A stretch of DNA of 64,000 nucleotides from Lutimonas saemankumensis (GTDB lineage Bacteria; Bacteroidota; Bacteroidia; Flavobacteriales; Flavobacteriaceae). Below, one piece after another: positions 44,467 through 53,133 of the stretch. The notes under the pieces were generated by a model. It made no database searches and was not told the origin of the DNA. It saw only the letters and a list, made by a program, of their open reading frames with translations. The stretch spans positions 62,001 through 126,000 of the forward strand of contig NZ_JAIUZR010000001.1 in NCBI RefSeq assembly GCF_020171465.1. The letters are read 5' to 3'. The position numbers and the translations under genes are program-made. Each line of letters opens with the position of its first letter. The stretch's first letter is position 1.

Positions 44467-47400
44467 ATGAAGAACATTGGAGTTTTAACCATACTTTTCG
44501 CATTGATTCTGGCTCTCACGGGTTGCAAAGACTCCGAAGAAGAGCGTAGAAAGAAATCCATAGAAATGATGACGGCCCAGACCCTGGGATTGGCTTATTT
44601 GGAAGAGTTCAAGCTTGAAGAGGCTGAAGGAGAGTTTCTGAGAATGATTGAGCTGGCTCCTGATGATAAACTGGGATACGCCAATCTTGGCTTGGTTTAT
44701 TTGAGGATGGGAACTTACAATAAGGCCGAGGACCAGCTTTTGAAAGCTATGAAACTTGATATGGATGATGCCGATGTTAAGTTATTACTGGCAACTGTTT
44801 ACAGAATGGATGGTAAATCGGAAAAAGCCATTGAACTACTTCAGGATGCTCTGCTCAAGGAACCCGGACATGTAAAAATTTTATACGAACTTTCTGAACT
44901 TTATTCGGCAGTTCAGGGAGATGAGGCTATGGAACTAAGAAGAGAGTATTTATCCAGGCTTACAACAGAGGCTCCTTCAAACCTAGTAGCTCAATTGCAA
45001 CTGGTAGAGATTTTTATCAAATCGAACATGTCTGATAAAGCCATAGAGAGGCTTGAGATCATCCAAAAACAGAGTCCGGAATTTCCTAAGGAATCCCTGC
45101 AATATTTTGATCAGACTATGGATCTATTACGCATGCAGGAATTGGATAAGGCTCTCATTAGTTTTACCATTTTTCACAATTATTTAAAGGTTTCATTTCC
45201 TTATCAAGAGGGAATTAACGACCTGAAGGGGCCCGGAGGTTCTTTGATCGGATTTCCATTGATCAATTATAACCGACAAGTCAATAATGAATCGTTGGGC
45301 GACCGGTCCGTTCTGGAGGTAATCAGTTTTAAAGATGTTACTGAAGCCTCAGGACTTCATATTATGGATAGAAATATTAACGAAGATTCAGGTCCTGATC
45401 AGGGGATTAATGTTAAGACCGGAGATTATAACGGAGATGGGACAAAAGATATTTATTTCAGCTCATTTGACCCTTCTCATAAGACCTATGTTCCATTTCT
45501 TTTTACCAATGTCAACGGCAGGTTTGAAAATAACGCTTCAGAAGTGGGAGTAATGCATTCCGGAACTGAATCCAGGGCGGAATTTGCCGACTATGACAAT
45601 GATGGCTTTTTTGACCTGTATATTACGCAACAGGAAGGGGTGATTCTATACAGAAATGAGGATAAAGGAATTCTTAGAAATATAACAGAAGAAACGGGCC
45701 TTTCAGGGAAAGGAATACAAAAAGCCTTGTTTTTTGATATGGATCAGGATGGTGACCTGGACCTTTTTCAGGCAGGGACTGAAGGGATTTCAGTTTTCAG
45801 GAATAACGGTGATGGAACCTTTACGAATAAATCAGAGGAGATGGGTTTTTCCATGCACAGTGAGCAAGGTATTAAAGATGCTGCCTTTGGAGATTTCGAT
45901 GATGACGGAGATGTTGACTTGCTAACAGTTGGAGAATCGGGAAAAACCATGCTTTTTGACAATTTGCGGCAGGGAAAGTTTAAGAAGTTAGCTACACCTT
46001 TTTTTGACGGTTTCGAAGGAAACTCTGTCGAGGTAGGAGATTTGAATAATGATGGTTTTCTGGATGTCTTTTTGGGATCAGATAAAATTGGGAAAAGTTT
46101 ACTTTTTTATAACGATGGCAATGGGAAATTTGACCCCGTTACGGATATGAATACTGTATTTGATGGCCTGGGGAGCCTTCAGTTACATGATGTCTTATTT
46201 CTTGATTTTGATAATGATGGATTCCAGGATCTTTTGACAACGGGAAACATGAATGACCCTGAGAAATCAGGTTTATTATTGTTCCATAATGATGGTTCCG
46301 GCGGATTTGAAAATATATCTCAGCTTTTCCCTGAAAACAGTTTTAAAGGGAATGATTTAGAGGTCATGGACTATGACGGAGATGGAGACCAGGATGTGCT
46401 GTTGGCCCTTTCAGGCGGTCAGGTAAAATTATTCCGCAATGATGGTGGAAATCTGAATCATTTTGTCAATATGAAATTGGTAGGGCTAAGAACGGGTAGC
46501 GCGAAGAATAATTTTTTTGGTATTGGAGCCAAGGTGGAGATGAGAGCCGGAGATTTGTATCAAAGTATGGTAGTAACCGACCCAAACATTTATTTTGGCC
46601 TGGGAGACCGTGCCAGAGCAGATATCATCAGAATCACCTGGACCAACGGGGTCCCGCAAAACATTTTGCTCCCGGATGCTGATCAGGCTTTGATCGAGGC
46701 ACAGACATTAAAGGGATCCTGCCCGTTTCTTTATACCTGGAACGGCGAAGAATATGAGTTTGTAAAAGATATTACCTGGCGAAGTGCTCTGGGTATGCCT
46801 TTGGGAATAATGGGGGGAACAACACAGTATGCTTTTGCCAATGCTTCGGATGATTATATAAAAATTGAATCGGATCAACTGGCGGCCAAAGATGGGGCTT
46901 TTGAGCTCAAGGTGACTTCTGAATTGTGGGAGACCATCTATATGGATCAGATTGAACTGGTTGTCGTGGACCATCCCGAGGATATTGATATCTATGTACC
47001 TGAACAGTTTACCCCACCTCCTTTTCCTGGAATGAGTATCCTTCAGATCCGGGAGAAGATTTCACCTACTAGTGCCATCGATGACCTGAACCGAGATGTT
47101 TTGAATAAAATTACAGTAAGAGATGATAAGTATATTGATAATCTCACTCCCGGCAAGTTTCAGGGAATAACCAAGCAGCACGACTTGATTCTGGATCCGG
47201 GAAATACGGACAGGTTTGAGAACCTTCATTTATTCCTGAGAGGCTGGATATTTCCAACAGATGCCAGCATTAATGTCGCTATTTCTCAATCTGATGACAT
47301 TAAAGTCCAGTTTCCAATTATTCAGATGATCAATCCACAGGGAAATTGGGAAACGGTCGATTCAGAAATGAGCTTTCCAATGGGCAAAGACAAACATGTT

Positions 47401-48027
47401 ATTGTTAAACTGCAGGATAAATTCTTAAGCAAGGATCACAGGATCAGGATCAGGACCAATATGGAAATCTATTGGGACGAGATTTTCTTTGGAGATGTTG
47501 AGGTGAAGAACAAATTGAATACACACATCCTTTCGGCAGAAGTGGCTGACTTAAGGTATAGAGGGTTTTCAAAGTCTTACAGAAAAGGAGGCAGGTACGG
47601 GCCTCACTGGTTCAACTACAACGAAGTTGATACAAACAGTAAATGGAGGGATCTGACAGGAAATTATACCCGTTACGGAGATGTACTTCCTTTGTTGAAT
47701 GAGGCTGATAATAAGTATATTATTACCAATGCCGGAGACGAAACCAGTATACGGTTTGATGCATCCTCTTTGCCGGTATTGAAAAACGGTTGGAAAAGAG
47801 ACTATTTGATTCACAGTGTAGGTTGGGTGAAAGATGGTGACTTGAACACGGCTGCCGGAGACAGAGTAGATCCGTTGCCGTATCATAATATGTTGGAATA
47901 TCCTCCGCTGGATGGTAAATATCCGGACAATAAAGACCTCCTCGAATATCGTAACAGTTACAATACGAGAATTGTTGGACAAAAAACCTATCGGAATTCA
48001 ATTAAACCCAATGTAAGTGAAGAATAG
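44467..48027 (+). CDS. TPR - CRTAC1/ASPIC-UnbV lipoprotein with large C-terminal module
   Basis: An 1186-residue lipoprotein (lipobox LALTGC, Cys20). Residues about 35-200 are TPR repeats (LGLAYLEEFKLEEAEGEFLR, LGLVYLRMGTYNKAEDQLL). About 275-660 hold FG-GAP/VCBS blades with calcium loops (DYNGDGTKD, DYDNDGFFD, DMDQDGDLD, DFDDDGDVD). A short ASPIC/UnbV domain follows (NHFVNMKLVGLRTGSAKNN, ITWTNGVPQNILL). The final 450 residues begin CPFLYTWNGEEYEFVKDITW and form a separate beta-rich module that I have no family name for, although the opening motif recurs in other TPR-CRTAC1 proteins in my memory. It is the largest product of the operon. Its gene overlaps the next CRTAC1 gene by 11 bp. Confidence 0.85.
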   Translation: MKNIGVLTILFALILALTGCKDSEEERRKKSIEMMTAQTLGLAYLEEFKLEEAEGEFLRMIELAPDDKLGYANLGLVYLRMGTYNKAEDQLLKAMKLDMDDADVKLLLATVYRMDGKSEKAIELLQDALLKEPGHVKILYELSELYSAVQGDEAMELRREYLSRLTTEAPSNLVAQLQLVEIFIKSNMSDKAIERLEIIQKQSPEFPKESLQYFDQTMDLLRMQELDKALISFTIFHNYLKVSFPYQEGINDLKGPGGSLIGFPLINYNRQVNNESLGDRSVLEVISFKDVTEASGLHIMDRNINEDSGPDQGINVKTGDYNGDGTKDIYFSSFDPSHKTYVPFLFTNVNGRFENNASEVGVMHSGTESRAEFADYDNDGFFDLYITQQEGVILYRNEDKGILRNITEETGLSGKGIQKALFFDMDQDGDLDLFQAGTEGISVFRNNGDGTFTNKSEEMGFSMHSEQGIKDAAFGDFDDDGDVDLLTVGESGKTMLFDNLRQGKFKKLATPFFDGFEGNSVEVGDLNNDGFLDVFLGSDKIGKSLLFYNDGNGKFDPVTDMNTVFDGLGSLQLHDVLFLDFDNDGFQDLLTTGNMNDPEKSGLLLFHNDGSGGFENISQLFPENSFKGNDLEVMDYDGDGDQDVLLALSGGQVKLFRNDGGNLNHFVNMKLVGLRTGSAKNNFFGIGAKVEMRAGDLYQSMVVTDPNIYFGLGDRARADIIRITWTNGVPQNILLPDADQALIEAQTLKGSCPFLYTWNGEEYEFVKDITWRSALGMPLGIMGGTTQYAFANASDDYIKIESDQLAAKDGAFELKVTSELWETIYMDQIELVVVDHPEDIDIYVPEQFTPPPFPGMSILQIREKISPTSAIDDLNRDVLNKITVRDDKYIDNLTPGKFQGITKQHDLILDPGNTDRFENLHLFLRGWIFPTDASINVAISQSDDIKVQFPIIQMINPQGNWETVDSEMSFPMGKDKHVIVKLQDKFLSKDHRIRIRTNMEIYWDEIFFGDVEVKNKLNTHILSAEVADLRYRGFSKSYRKGGRYGPHWFNYNEVDTNSKWRDLTGNYTRYGDVLPLLNEADNKYIITNAGDETSIRFDASSLPVLKNGWKRDYLIHSVGWVKDGDLNTAAGDRVDPLPYHNMLEYPPLDGKYPDNKDLLEYRNSYNTRIVGQKTYRNSIKPNVSEE

Positions 48028-49672
48028 ATTAAATTTCCTTTTTGTCTTGGCTCTGTTTACAGCGCCATTTTTAATTTTAGCCCAATCCAATGTAGTTTTT
48101 AAGGATGTTTCAAAATCTTCAGGTTTTGATTTTAATTATACTTTTGGAGATACTCATTATGAAAATATTTTAGAAAGCAGTGGTTCAGGGATTACGGTTT
48201 TTGATTTTAATAATGACGGTTTTTATGATATTTATATGATGAACGGTACCTATCTTGAAGGTATTTCTGATGGTGATGGTAAACGATTTAAAAACAGCAG
48301 GGACAAATTTTTTAAAAACAATGGAGATGGATCTTTTTCGGAAGTCGGTGAGGAAGCCGGATTGAATGATCTGCAATGGAGCATGGCTGCGGGGGCAATT
48401 GATCTGGATGAGGATGGTTTTCAGGATCTCTTTTTACTGAATTACGGTTCTAATGTATTTTACCATAATAACGGTGACGGGACCTTTACCGATATAACAG
48501 ACAAACTGGGTCTGGCGGGTCCTGAAACATTGAACGGATATACAAAATGGAGTATCGGGGTTTCTTACTGGGACTATAACAAAGATGGTTTACTGGACGC
48601 CATGGTGGGAAATTTTCTGGCCTTTGATCCGGCATATGTTTCTACTCAAACCCCTGGAATGATGCCGCACCCCTCAGAATACAAAGGACAGGCTTCCATT
48701 TTGTACGAGCAAAAAAAAGATGGTAGTTTTATCGATGTGACTAAGAAGCATAAATTGTACTATCCCGATTCCAAATGTATGGGACTGACGGTTGCCGATC
48801 TGGATCACGATGGAGATCTGGACATTTTTCAGGCAAATGACCATCATTTTAATTTCTTGTTTCGAAATGATAACGGGGTTTATAATGAAGTTGGAGTTGC
48901 AAGCGGTGTGGCAGCGAACAGCAAAGGTCAGGAAACAGGTTCGATGCATGCTACCCTGGGTGATGTTGACGGGGATGGGTTTATCGATATTTTCGTTTCG
49001 GATCTGAAATACGGGGCCCTATACAGAAATACCGGAAATGGAATCTTTGAAGATATAACTGAAAAGTCGGGAGTGGCGGGATTGATGGCAGGTAAAGGTG
49101 GTTGGGGAGCGGCGCTGTTTGATTATGATAATGACGGAGACCTGGATTTGATTACTGCCAATGGTACGGCAGAAGAATTGATTCTTCAGTATCCTCTTTT
49201 ATTGGAGAATGATGGTAATGGAAACTTTAAAGATGTGGGCAAGGCCCGTGGAGAATATTTTAAAGAGAAAAGGTCAGGTCGAGGTCTGGTGGTGTGGGAT
49301 TTTGACAATGACGGGGATCTTGATATAACGGTTTCGCATGTAGATTTAAAAGCTTCCGCCAGTATGCTTGAAAATCAGGGTGGAAATAGCAATAACTGGC
49401 TGGTTATAACCTTAACCGGACCGAAGGGTTTATCTTCGGGGATCGGAGCCATGGTGCATGTTAAAAGTGGAGGAAAAAGCCAGACCCTGGTCAATCAATG
49501 GACTATGGGATATTTATCAAACAAGGACCCTAGATTGCATGTCGGGCTTGGAAAGATGACTCAAATAGATGAAATAAAAATCGATTGGCCTGACGGATTC
49601 ACTGAGGTTATTAAAGATGTTTCTGCTAATCAATATATTGATATTTCAAAAGGGAAAGGTATTCTTAAGTGA
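48017..49672 (+). CDS. CRTAC1 family protein with C-terminal ASPIC/UnbV domain, second copy
   Basis: A 551-residue exported protein that starts at a GTG inside the end of the preceding gene (11-bp overlap), which implies translational coupling. The signal peptide ends near LILAQ (residue 22). FG-GAP/VCBS blades carry DFNNDGFYD, DLDEDGFQD, DYNKDGLLD, DLDHDGDLD, DVDGDGFID, DYDNDGDLD and DFDNDGDLD. The C-terminal ASPIC/UnbV domain reads NWLVITLTGPKGLSSGIGA then GYLSNKDPRLHVGLG and WPDGFTEV. It aligns along its length with the 573-residue protein at 35036, so the operon contains a duplicated pair. Confidence 0.88.
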   Translation: MKNRLNFLFVLALFTAPFLILAQSNVVFKDVSKSSGFDFNYTFGDTHYENILESSGSGITVFDFNNDGFYDIYMMNGTYLEGISDGDGKRFKNSRDKFFKNNGDGSFSEVGEEAGLNDLQWSMAAGAIDLDEDGFQDLFLLNYGSNVFYHNNGDGTFTDITDKLGLAGPETLNGYTKWSIGVSYWDYNKDGLLDAMVGNFLAFDPAYVSTQTPGMMPHPSEYKGQASILYEQKKDGSFIDVTKKHKLYYPDSKCMGLTVADLDHDGDLDIFQANDHHFNFLFRNDNGVYNEVGVASGVAANSKGQETGSMHATLGDVDGDGFIDIFVSDLKYGALYRNTGNGIFEDITEKSGVAGLMAGKGGWGAALFDYDNDGDLDLITANGTAEELILQYPLLLENDGNGNFKDVGKARGEYFKEKRSGRGLVVWDFDNDGDLDITVSHVDLKASASMLENQGGNSNNWLVITLTGPKGLSSGIGAMVHVKSGGKSQTLVNQWTMGYLSNKDPRLHVGLGKMTQIDEIKIDWPDGFTEVIKDVSANQYIDISKGKGILK

Positions 49673-49698
49673 GTGAAATAGCTATGCCAAATAAAGGC

Positions 49699-49718
49699 AA
49701 TTGCTTAAATTAGCAATT
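49699..49718. promoter_or_regulatory. Inverted repeat before the AsnB-like gene
   Basis: A 7-bp perfect inverted repeat, AATTGCT (49699-49705) and AGCAATT (49712-49718), with a six-base AT spacer. It lies in the largest gap within the operon (71 bp), 25 bases before the ATG at 49744. It may be an operator or mRNA hairpin that sets expression of the last two genes; no T-run follows, so it is not a normal terminator. Confidence 0.35.
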
Positions 49719-49743
49719 CAAAATTTAAAACAATTATTTTATA

Positions 49744-51075
49744 ATGAATAGCCAATATATTAGCAAGGTGGTTGATCTGACGGATCCGTCAAAAAATGTG
49801 ATTTACAATATGAGTCATGAGGAGGCTGTTGATATTGTCAAGTCGGGAGATGTGGAAGAAATTCGTAAAATTGATGGTCAGTTCTGCCTGATTTCGGTGG
49901 AAGGCAAAACCATAAGAATGGCGAGGTCAATTGGGCGTCCGATAAGGTATTTCATTGCCAAACAAGCCGTGGGTCCTCAACTGATCATTGCTGAACGTAT
50001 TGATGTTATTTATGAGCATTTGAAAAAAGAAGGAATGGATGATCAGTTTCATCCTTCTTACACAAGAATGGCTCCCGCACATTATGTGACCAGAATAGAA
50101 TTGCTGGGATGCCCTGACCCGAATCCTGTTTATGAAAGGTTTTTTACTCCCAAAAGAAACTCATATCGACCTGATGAAATTGAAAAAATTGGTCGGGAAT
50201 ATATAGGGACGGTATATCAGGAGATTAAAAAATGGTTAAAATACAGGGCACAAAAAGGGCCCATTGGGGTTACATTTTCAGCGGGTATAGACAGTGGATC
50301 CATTTTTGTTTTGATGTATCATGCACTTATAGAACTTGGAGAAAGCCCTTCAAGGCTCAAGGCTTTTACTTTATCAGTAGAAGGGGAGGGAGCAGACCTT
50401 TTACAAGCGCGTAAATTCATGGAAAAACTGGGACTGGAGTTGTTTTTGGAACCCGTTGAGCTTGACTATCAATCTCTTGACTGGAGAGAAGCCATCGATG
50501 TGGTAGAAGACTATAAACCTCTTGATATTCAGTCGGCGACCATGAATCTGGCTCTTCTGCAGGGAATCAGGTCAAGATATCCTGACTGGAAGTATATTAT
50601 TGATGGAGACGGTGGAGACGAGAACCTGAAAGATTATCCAATAGAGGACAACCCCGAATTGACAATCAAAAGTGTATTAAACAATTTAATGCTTTATCAC
50701 GAAGGCTGGGGAGTTGATTCAATCAAACACTCCTTAACCTATTCGGGAGGATTGAGCAGAGGCTATATGCGAACTTTTTCCCCTGCTGATCTACTCGGGT
50801 TTGAAGGTTTTAGCCCTTATACACTTCCCAATGTAATCGAAATTTCCGAAGGTATTCCTTATATTGATCTGACGGACTGGGATCATCAAAAGCTCTACGA
50901 TCTTAAGGGGCAGATTGTTGCGGCGGGAGTGAAGGCGATTACCGGAATGGATATGCCTGTATTTGAAAAAAGACGTTTTCAACACGGGGCAGCTTCGATG
51001 AATAATTTTAACAAGCATTTTCCTGAAAGGGAAATTACCTATAGAAAAGAGTTTCTTTCAAAGTATGAGCAGTGA
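49744..51075 (+). CDS. Asparagine synthetase-like ATP-dependent enzyme without glutaminase Cys
   Basis: A 443-residue cytosolic protein. Residues 1-130 resemble a shortened class II glutamine amidotransferase domain but start Met-Asn-Ser: the catalytic Cys at position 2 is absent. From about 150 it has the adenylating Asn_synthase domain with PP-loop S179-A-G-I-D-S184 and the metal-binding IIDGDGGDENLKDYP. Related enzymes without glutaminase activity include beta-lactam synthetase and the lasso-peptide cyclase, which activate a carboxylate with ATP and form an amide inside the substrate or with another amine. The product here is unknown. It overlaps the radical SAM gene by 11 bp, so the two proteins are very likely made together. 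No short precursor-peptide gene fits into any gap of the operon. Confidence 0.82.
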   Translation: MNSQYISKVVDLTDPSKNVIYNMSHEEAVDIVKSGDVEEIRKIDGQFCLISVEGKTIRMARSIGRPIRYFIAKQAVGPQLIIAERIDVIYEHLKKEGMDDQFHPSYTRMAPAHYVTRIELLGCPDPNPVYERFFTPKRNSYRPDEIEKIGREYIGTVYQEIKKWLKYRAQKGPIGVTFSAGIDSGSIFVLMYHALIELGESPSRLKAFTLSVEGEGADLLQARKFMEKLGLELFLEPVELDYQSLDWREAIDVVEDYKPLDIQSATMNLALLQGIRSRYPDWKYIIDGDGGDENLKDYPIEDNPELTIKSVLNNLMLYHEGWGVDSIKHSLTYSGGLSRGYMRTFSPADLLGFEGFSPYTLPNVIEISEGIPYIDLTDWDHQKLYDLKGQIVAAGVKAITGMDMPVFEKRRFQHGAASMNNFNKHFPEREITYRKEFLSKYEQ

Positions 51076-52006
51076 TTCAGTATATTCGCTCGATACTGAA
51101 TGGATTGTCTCAACTCGCCCTGAGAGAAATAAAACAGATCCACTGAAACCCTATGACTGGTTCGTTGAAAAAGAACTTTGTTTTGACCGAGTGGTAAAAA
51201 ACACAGGAACTATTTTTTTGAGCAATAAAGAATGTTCCTTTAAATGCCTGATGTGTGATCTTTGGAAAAATACCCTAACGGGTCCCACCCCTTCAGGTGC
51301 AATTCCACATCAGATCGAATCAGTATTGCCTTACATGAAAGAGGCCAAACAATTGAAACTTTACAACAGCGGGAGTTTTTTTGATGAGAAATCAATTCCC
51401 CATCAAGAATACGAGGAAATCGCATCTTTGGTTTCCCGGTTTGAAACTGTTATTGTAGAGGGACACCCGAGTCTGATCAATAAGCGAAGCCTGTATTTTA
51501 ATGATATGTTATCGGGAGAGCTGGAGGTAGCTATTGGCCTGGAAACCATTCATCCTGAAATTCTGAGAAAACTGAATAAGAAGATGACAGTTGAGGATTT
51601 TTCAAGGGCCGTTGACTTTTTAAATAATCATAAGATCCGGAGTCGTGCATTTATTCTTCTCAGACCGCCTTTTATGAATGAAGAAGAAGGGGTGTACTGG
51701 GCTAAAAGATCGATTGAATTTGCCTTTGAAAAGGGGGTGGAATGTTGTACGGTAATTCCGGTAAGGGCCGGTAACGGCGCCATGGATTTATTGATGGCCA
51801 AAGGGGAATTTAGTAAACCATCGTTAGAATCACTCGAGGAGGTGCTGGATTTTGGAATTTCTTTGAGAGCCGGAAGAGTTTTCGCAGATACCTGGGACCT
51901 GCATTTGTTTTCAAAGTGCGAGGCCTGTTTTGATAAAAGGAGGAGTAGATTGGATAAAACGAATCTAAATCAGGAAATTACTCAAAAAGTATCTTGCAGT
52001 TGTTAG
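51065..52006 (+). CDS. Radical SAM protein (resembles the RaSEA/TIGR01210 group)
   Basis: A 313-residue enzyme with the radical SAM cluster motif C57-x3-C61-x2-C64 (CSFKCLMC). It is preceded by KPYDWFVEKE and followed by DLWKNT and GAIPHQIE, a pattern I associate with the archaeosine RaSEA-like group; this is from memory and not searched. LEVAIGLETIHPEILRKLNKKM is a typical radical SAM core strand-helix segment. More Cys residues lie at the C-terminus (SKCEACF and a final CSC), which could bind a second Fe-S cluster. No tRNA-modification genes are near, so a different substrate is likely. Translation is coupled to the AsnB-like gene, and its stop overlaps the end of the convergent DUF481 gene by 4 bp. 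Confidence 0.85.
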   Translation: MSSDSVYSLDTEWIVSTRPERNKTDPLKPYDWFVEKELCFDRVVKNTGTIFLSNKECSFKCLMCDLWKNTLTGPTPSGAIPHQIESVLPYMKEAKQLKLYNSGSFFDEKSIPHQEYEEIASLVSRFETVIVEGHPSLINKRSLYFNDMLSGELEVAIGLETIHPEILRKLNKKMTVEDFSRAVDFLNNHKIRSRAFILLRPPFMNEEEGVYWAKRSIEFAFEKGVECCTVIPVRAGNGAMDLLMAKGEFSKPSLESLEEVLDFGISLRAGRVFADTWDLHLFSKCEACFDKRRSRLDKTNLNQEITQKVSCSC

Positions 52007-53043
52007 TTAAGAGAATAGGTAAACTGCAAATTTAAACCATAATCATCATTGGCGGCATCGACGTTCTGAGGACGGCTGTCATAAGTGTAGTAAAAACTTA
52101 GCCCTATTTTAAAATTATTACTGAAGATACTGACCTTGGGGTTAAGGTTTACAGAGACCCTGTTCCTGGTGTCATTCGTAATATAAGGCAGATAAGTGAT
52201 ATCGGCGTCAAGCCAGACTTTTGCTCCGGTTAATTTATAGATCTTCCATTTGAGCTGGAACAATCCGGCCAGGTCTTCCTTTATGGCACCTTCTCCTACA
52301 GGAATTTCACGAGACATATTGAGACCCATCGAAAAGTAAAGCCTGTTCCATTCATTGTACATAAGGTCTTTTAAGGCTCCCAGGTTTAAATTCCACCTTA
52401 GATCGGTTCCCAGTTGGAGGTTCTGACTTACTCCAATGGAAACATCAGTTGCCCAGCCTTTACTGAGATTTCGTTGCCATCCCAAAACAACATCAGACTT
52501 ACTTGAACTCAAACTATCCCCCTGATAGGTATCGTTGGTGTCCCAAAACAAACTAAAGATACTATTTCTTTTTCGGTAATCAAGATTCCCGGAAAACACG
52601 AGCGTGGCCACATTACTACCTTTTGCGTAATTGGCACCAAGGCTGAAGTTTCCGCTGAGGCGCCTGAAAAAACTGTTTCTAATCGGATATACTTCTACGA
52701 TATCTTCAACCTTCACTGAAATTTTCTCATTGAGAAGGATAAGGTTTACTGTTCGAGGGTTCTCACTAGCCTCAAATGAACCGAAATAAATTCTTCCATT
52801 ATCCATTTTTATTTCAAAGAGTTTATTAGAGATAATCGTCTGAATTTTTGGTTCCTCAAGGCTGATGGTCCCCATGCCATCCATTTTCCATGTCACCACA
52901 CCGGAATTCAACCTTTTAAAATCACCGGTTAGGATATTTCCGTTGATATGAACTATGGTATCAGTCTTCTGAGCAAAGGAAACCAAAGAAGAAAAGCTTA
53001 TCACTAAAAGAAGGAGAATCTTAAGGTATTTCGAATCTTTCAA
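52003..53043 (-). CDS. DUF481 outer-membrane protein
   Basis: A 346-residue exported protein with a signal peptide (ending SFAQ, residue 25). The first part holds small beta-repeats (INGNILTGDFKRLNSGVVTW, then MDNGRIYFGSFE), followed from about 130 by a DUF481/YdiY-like beta-barrel with alternating strands (LSGNFSLGANYAKGSN, LGWQRNLSKGW, FKIGLSFYYTYDSRP). It probably sits in the outer membrane. Role unknown. It is transcribed against the operon, with a 4-bp overlap of the coding ends. Confidence 0.85.
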   Translation of the reverse strand: MKDSKYLKILLLLVISFSSLVSFAQKTDTIVHINGNILTGDFKRLNSGVVTWKMDGMGTISLEEPKIQTIISNKLFEIKMDNGRIYFGSFEASENPRTVNLILLNEKISVKVEDIVEVYPIRNSFFRRLSGNFSLGANYAKGSNVATLVFSGNLDYRKRNSIFSLFWDTNDTYQGDSLSSSKSDVVLGWQRNLSKGWATDVSIGVSQNLQLGTDLRWNLNLGALKDLMYNEWNRLYFSMGLNMSREIPVGEGAIKEDLAGLFQLKWKIYKLTGAKVWLDADITYLPYITNDTRNRVSVNLNPKVSIFSNNFKIGLSFYYTYDSRPQNVDAANDDYGLNLQFTYSLN

Positions 53044-53133
53044 GGATGAATAGGGTTAGTTCAAGACGTTCTAATAGGACATAAAAATACGTTTTTTGTG
53101 TTAGTTTAAAAACAACTAGCGTACTTAAAAAAT

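Noticed and set aside
47569-47982. 137-codon antisense open frame over the C-terminal module of the TPR-CRTAC1 gene
   Set aside because: It lies fully inside a long coding frame that continues into a coupled gene; it has no recognisable features.
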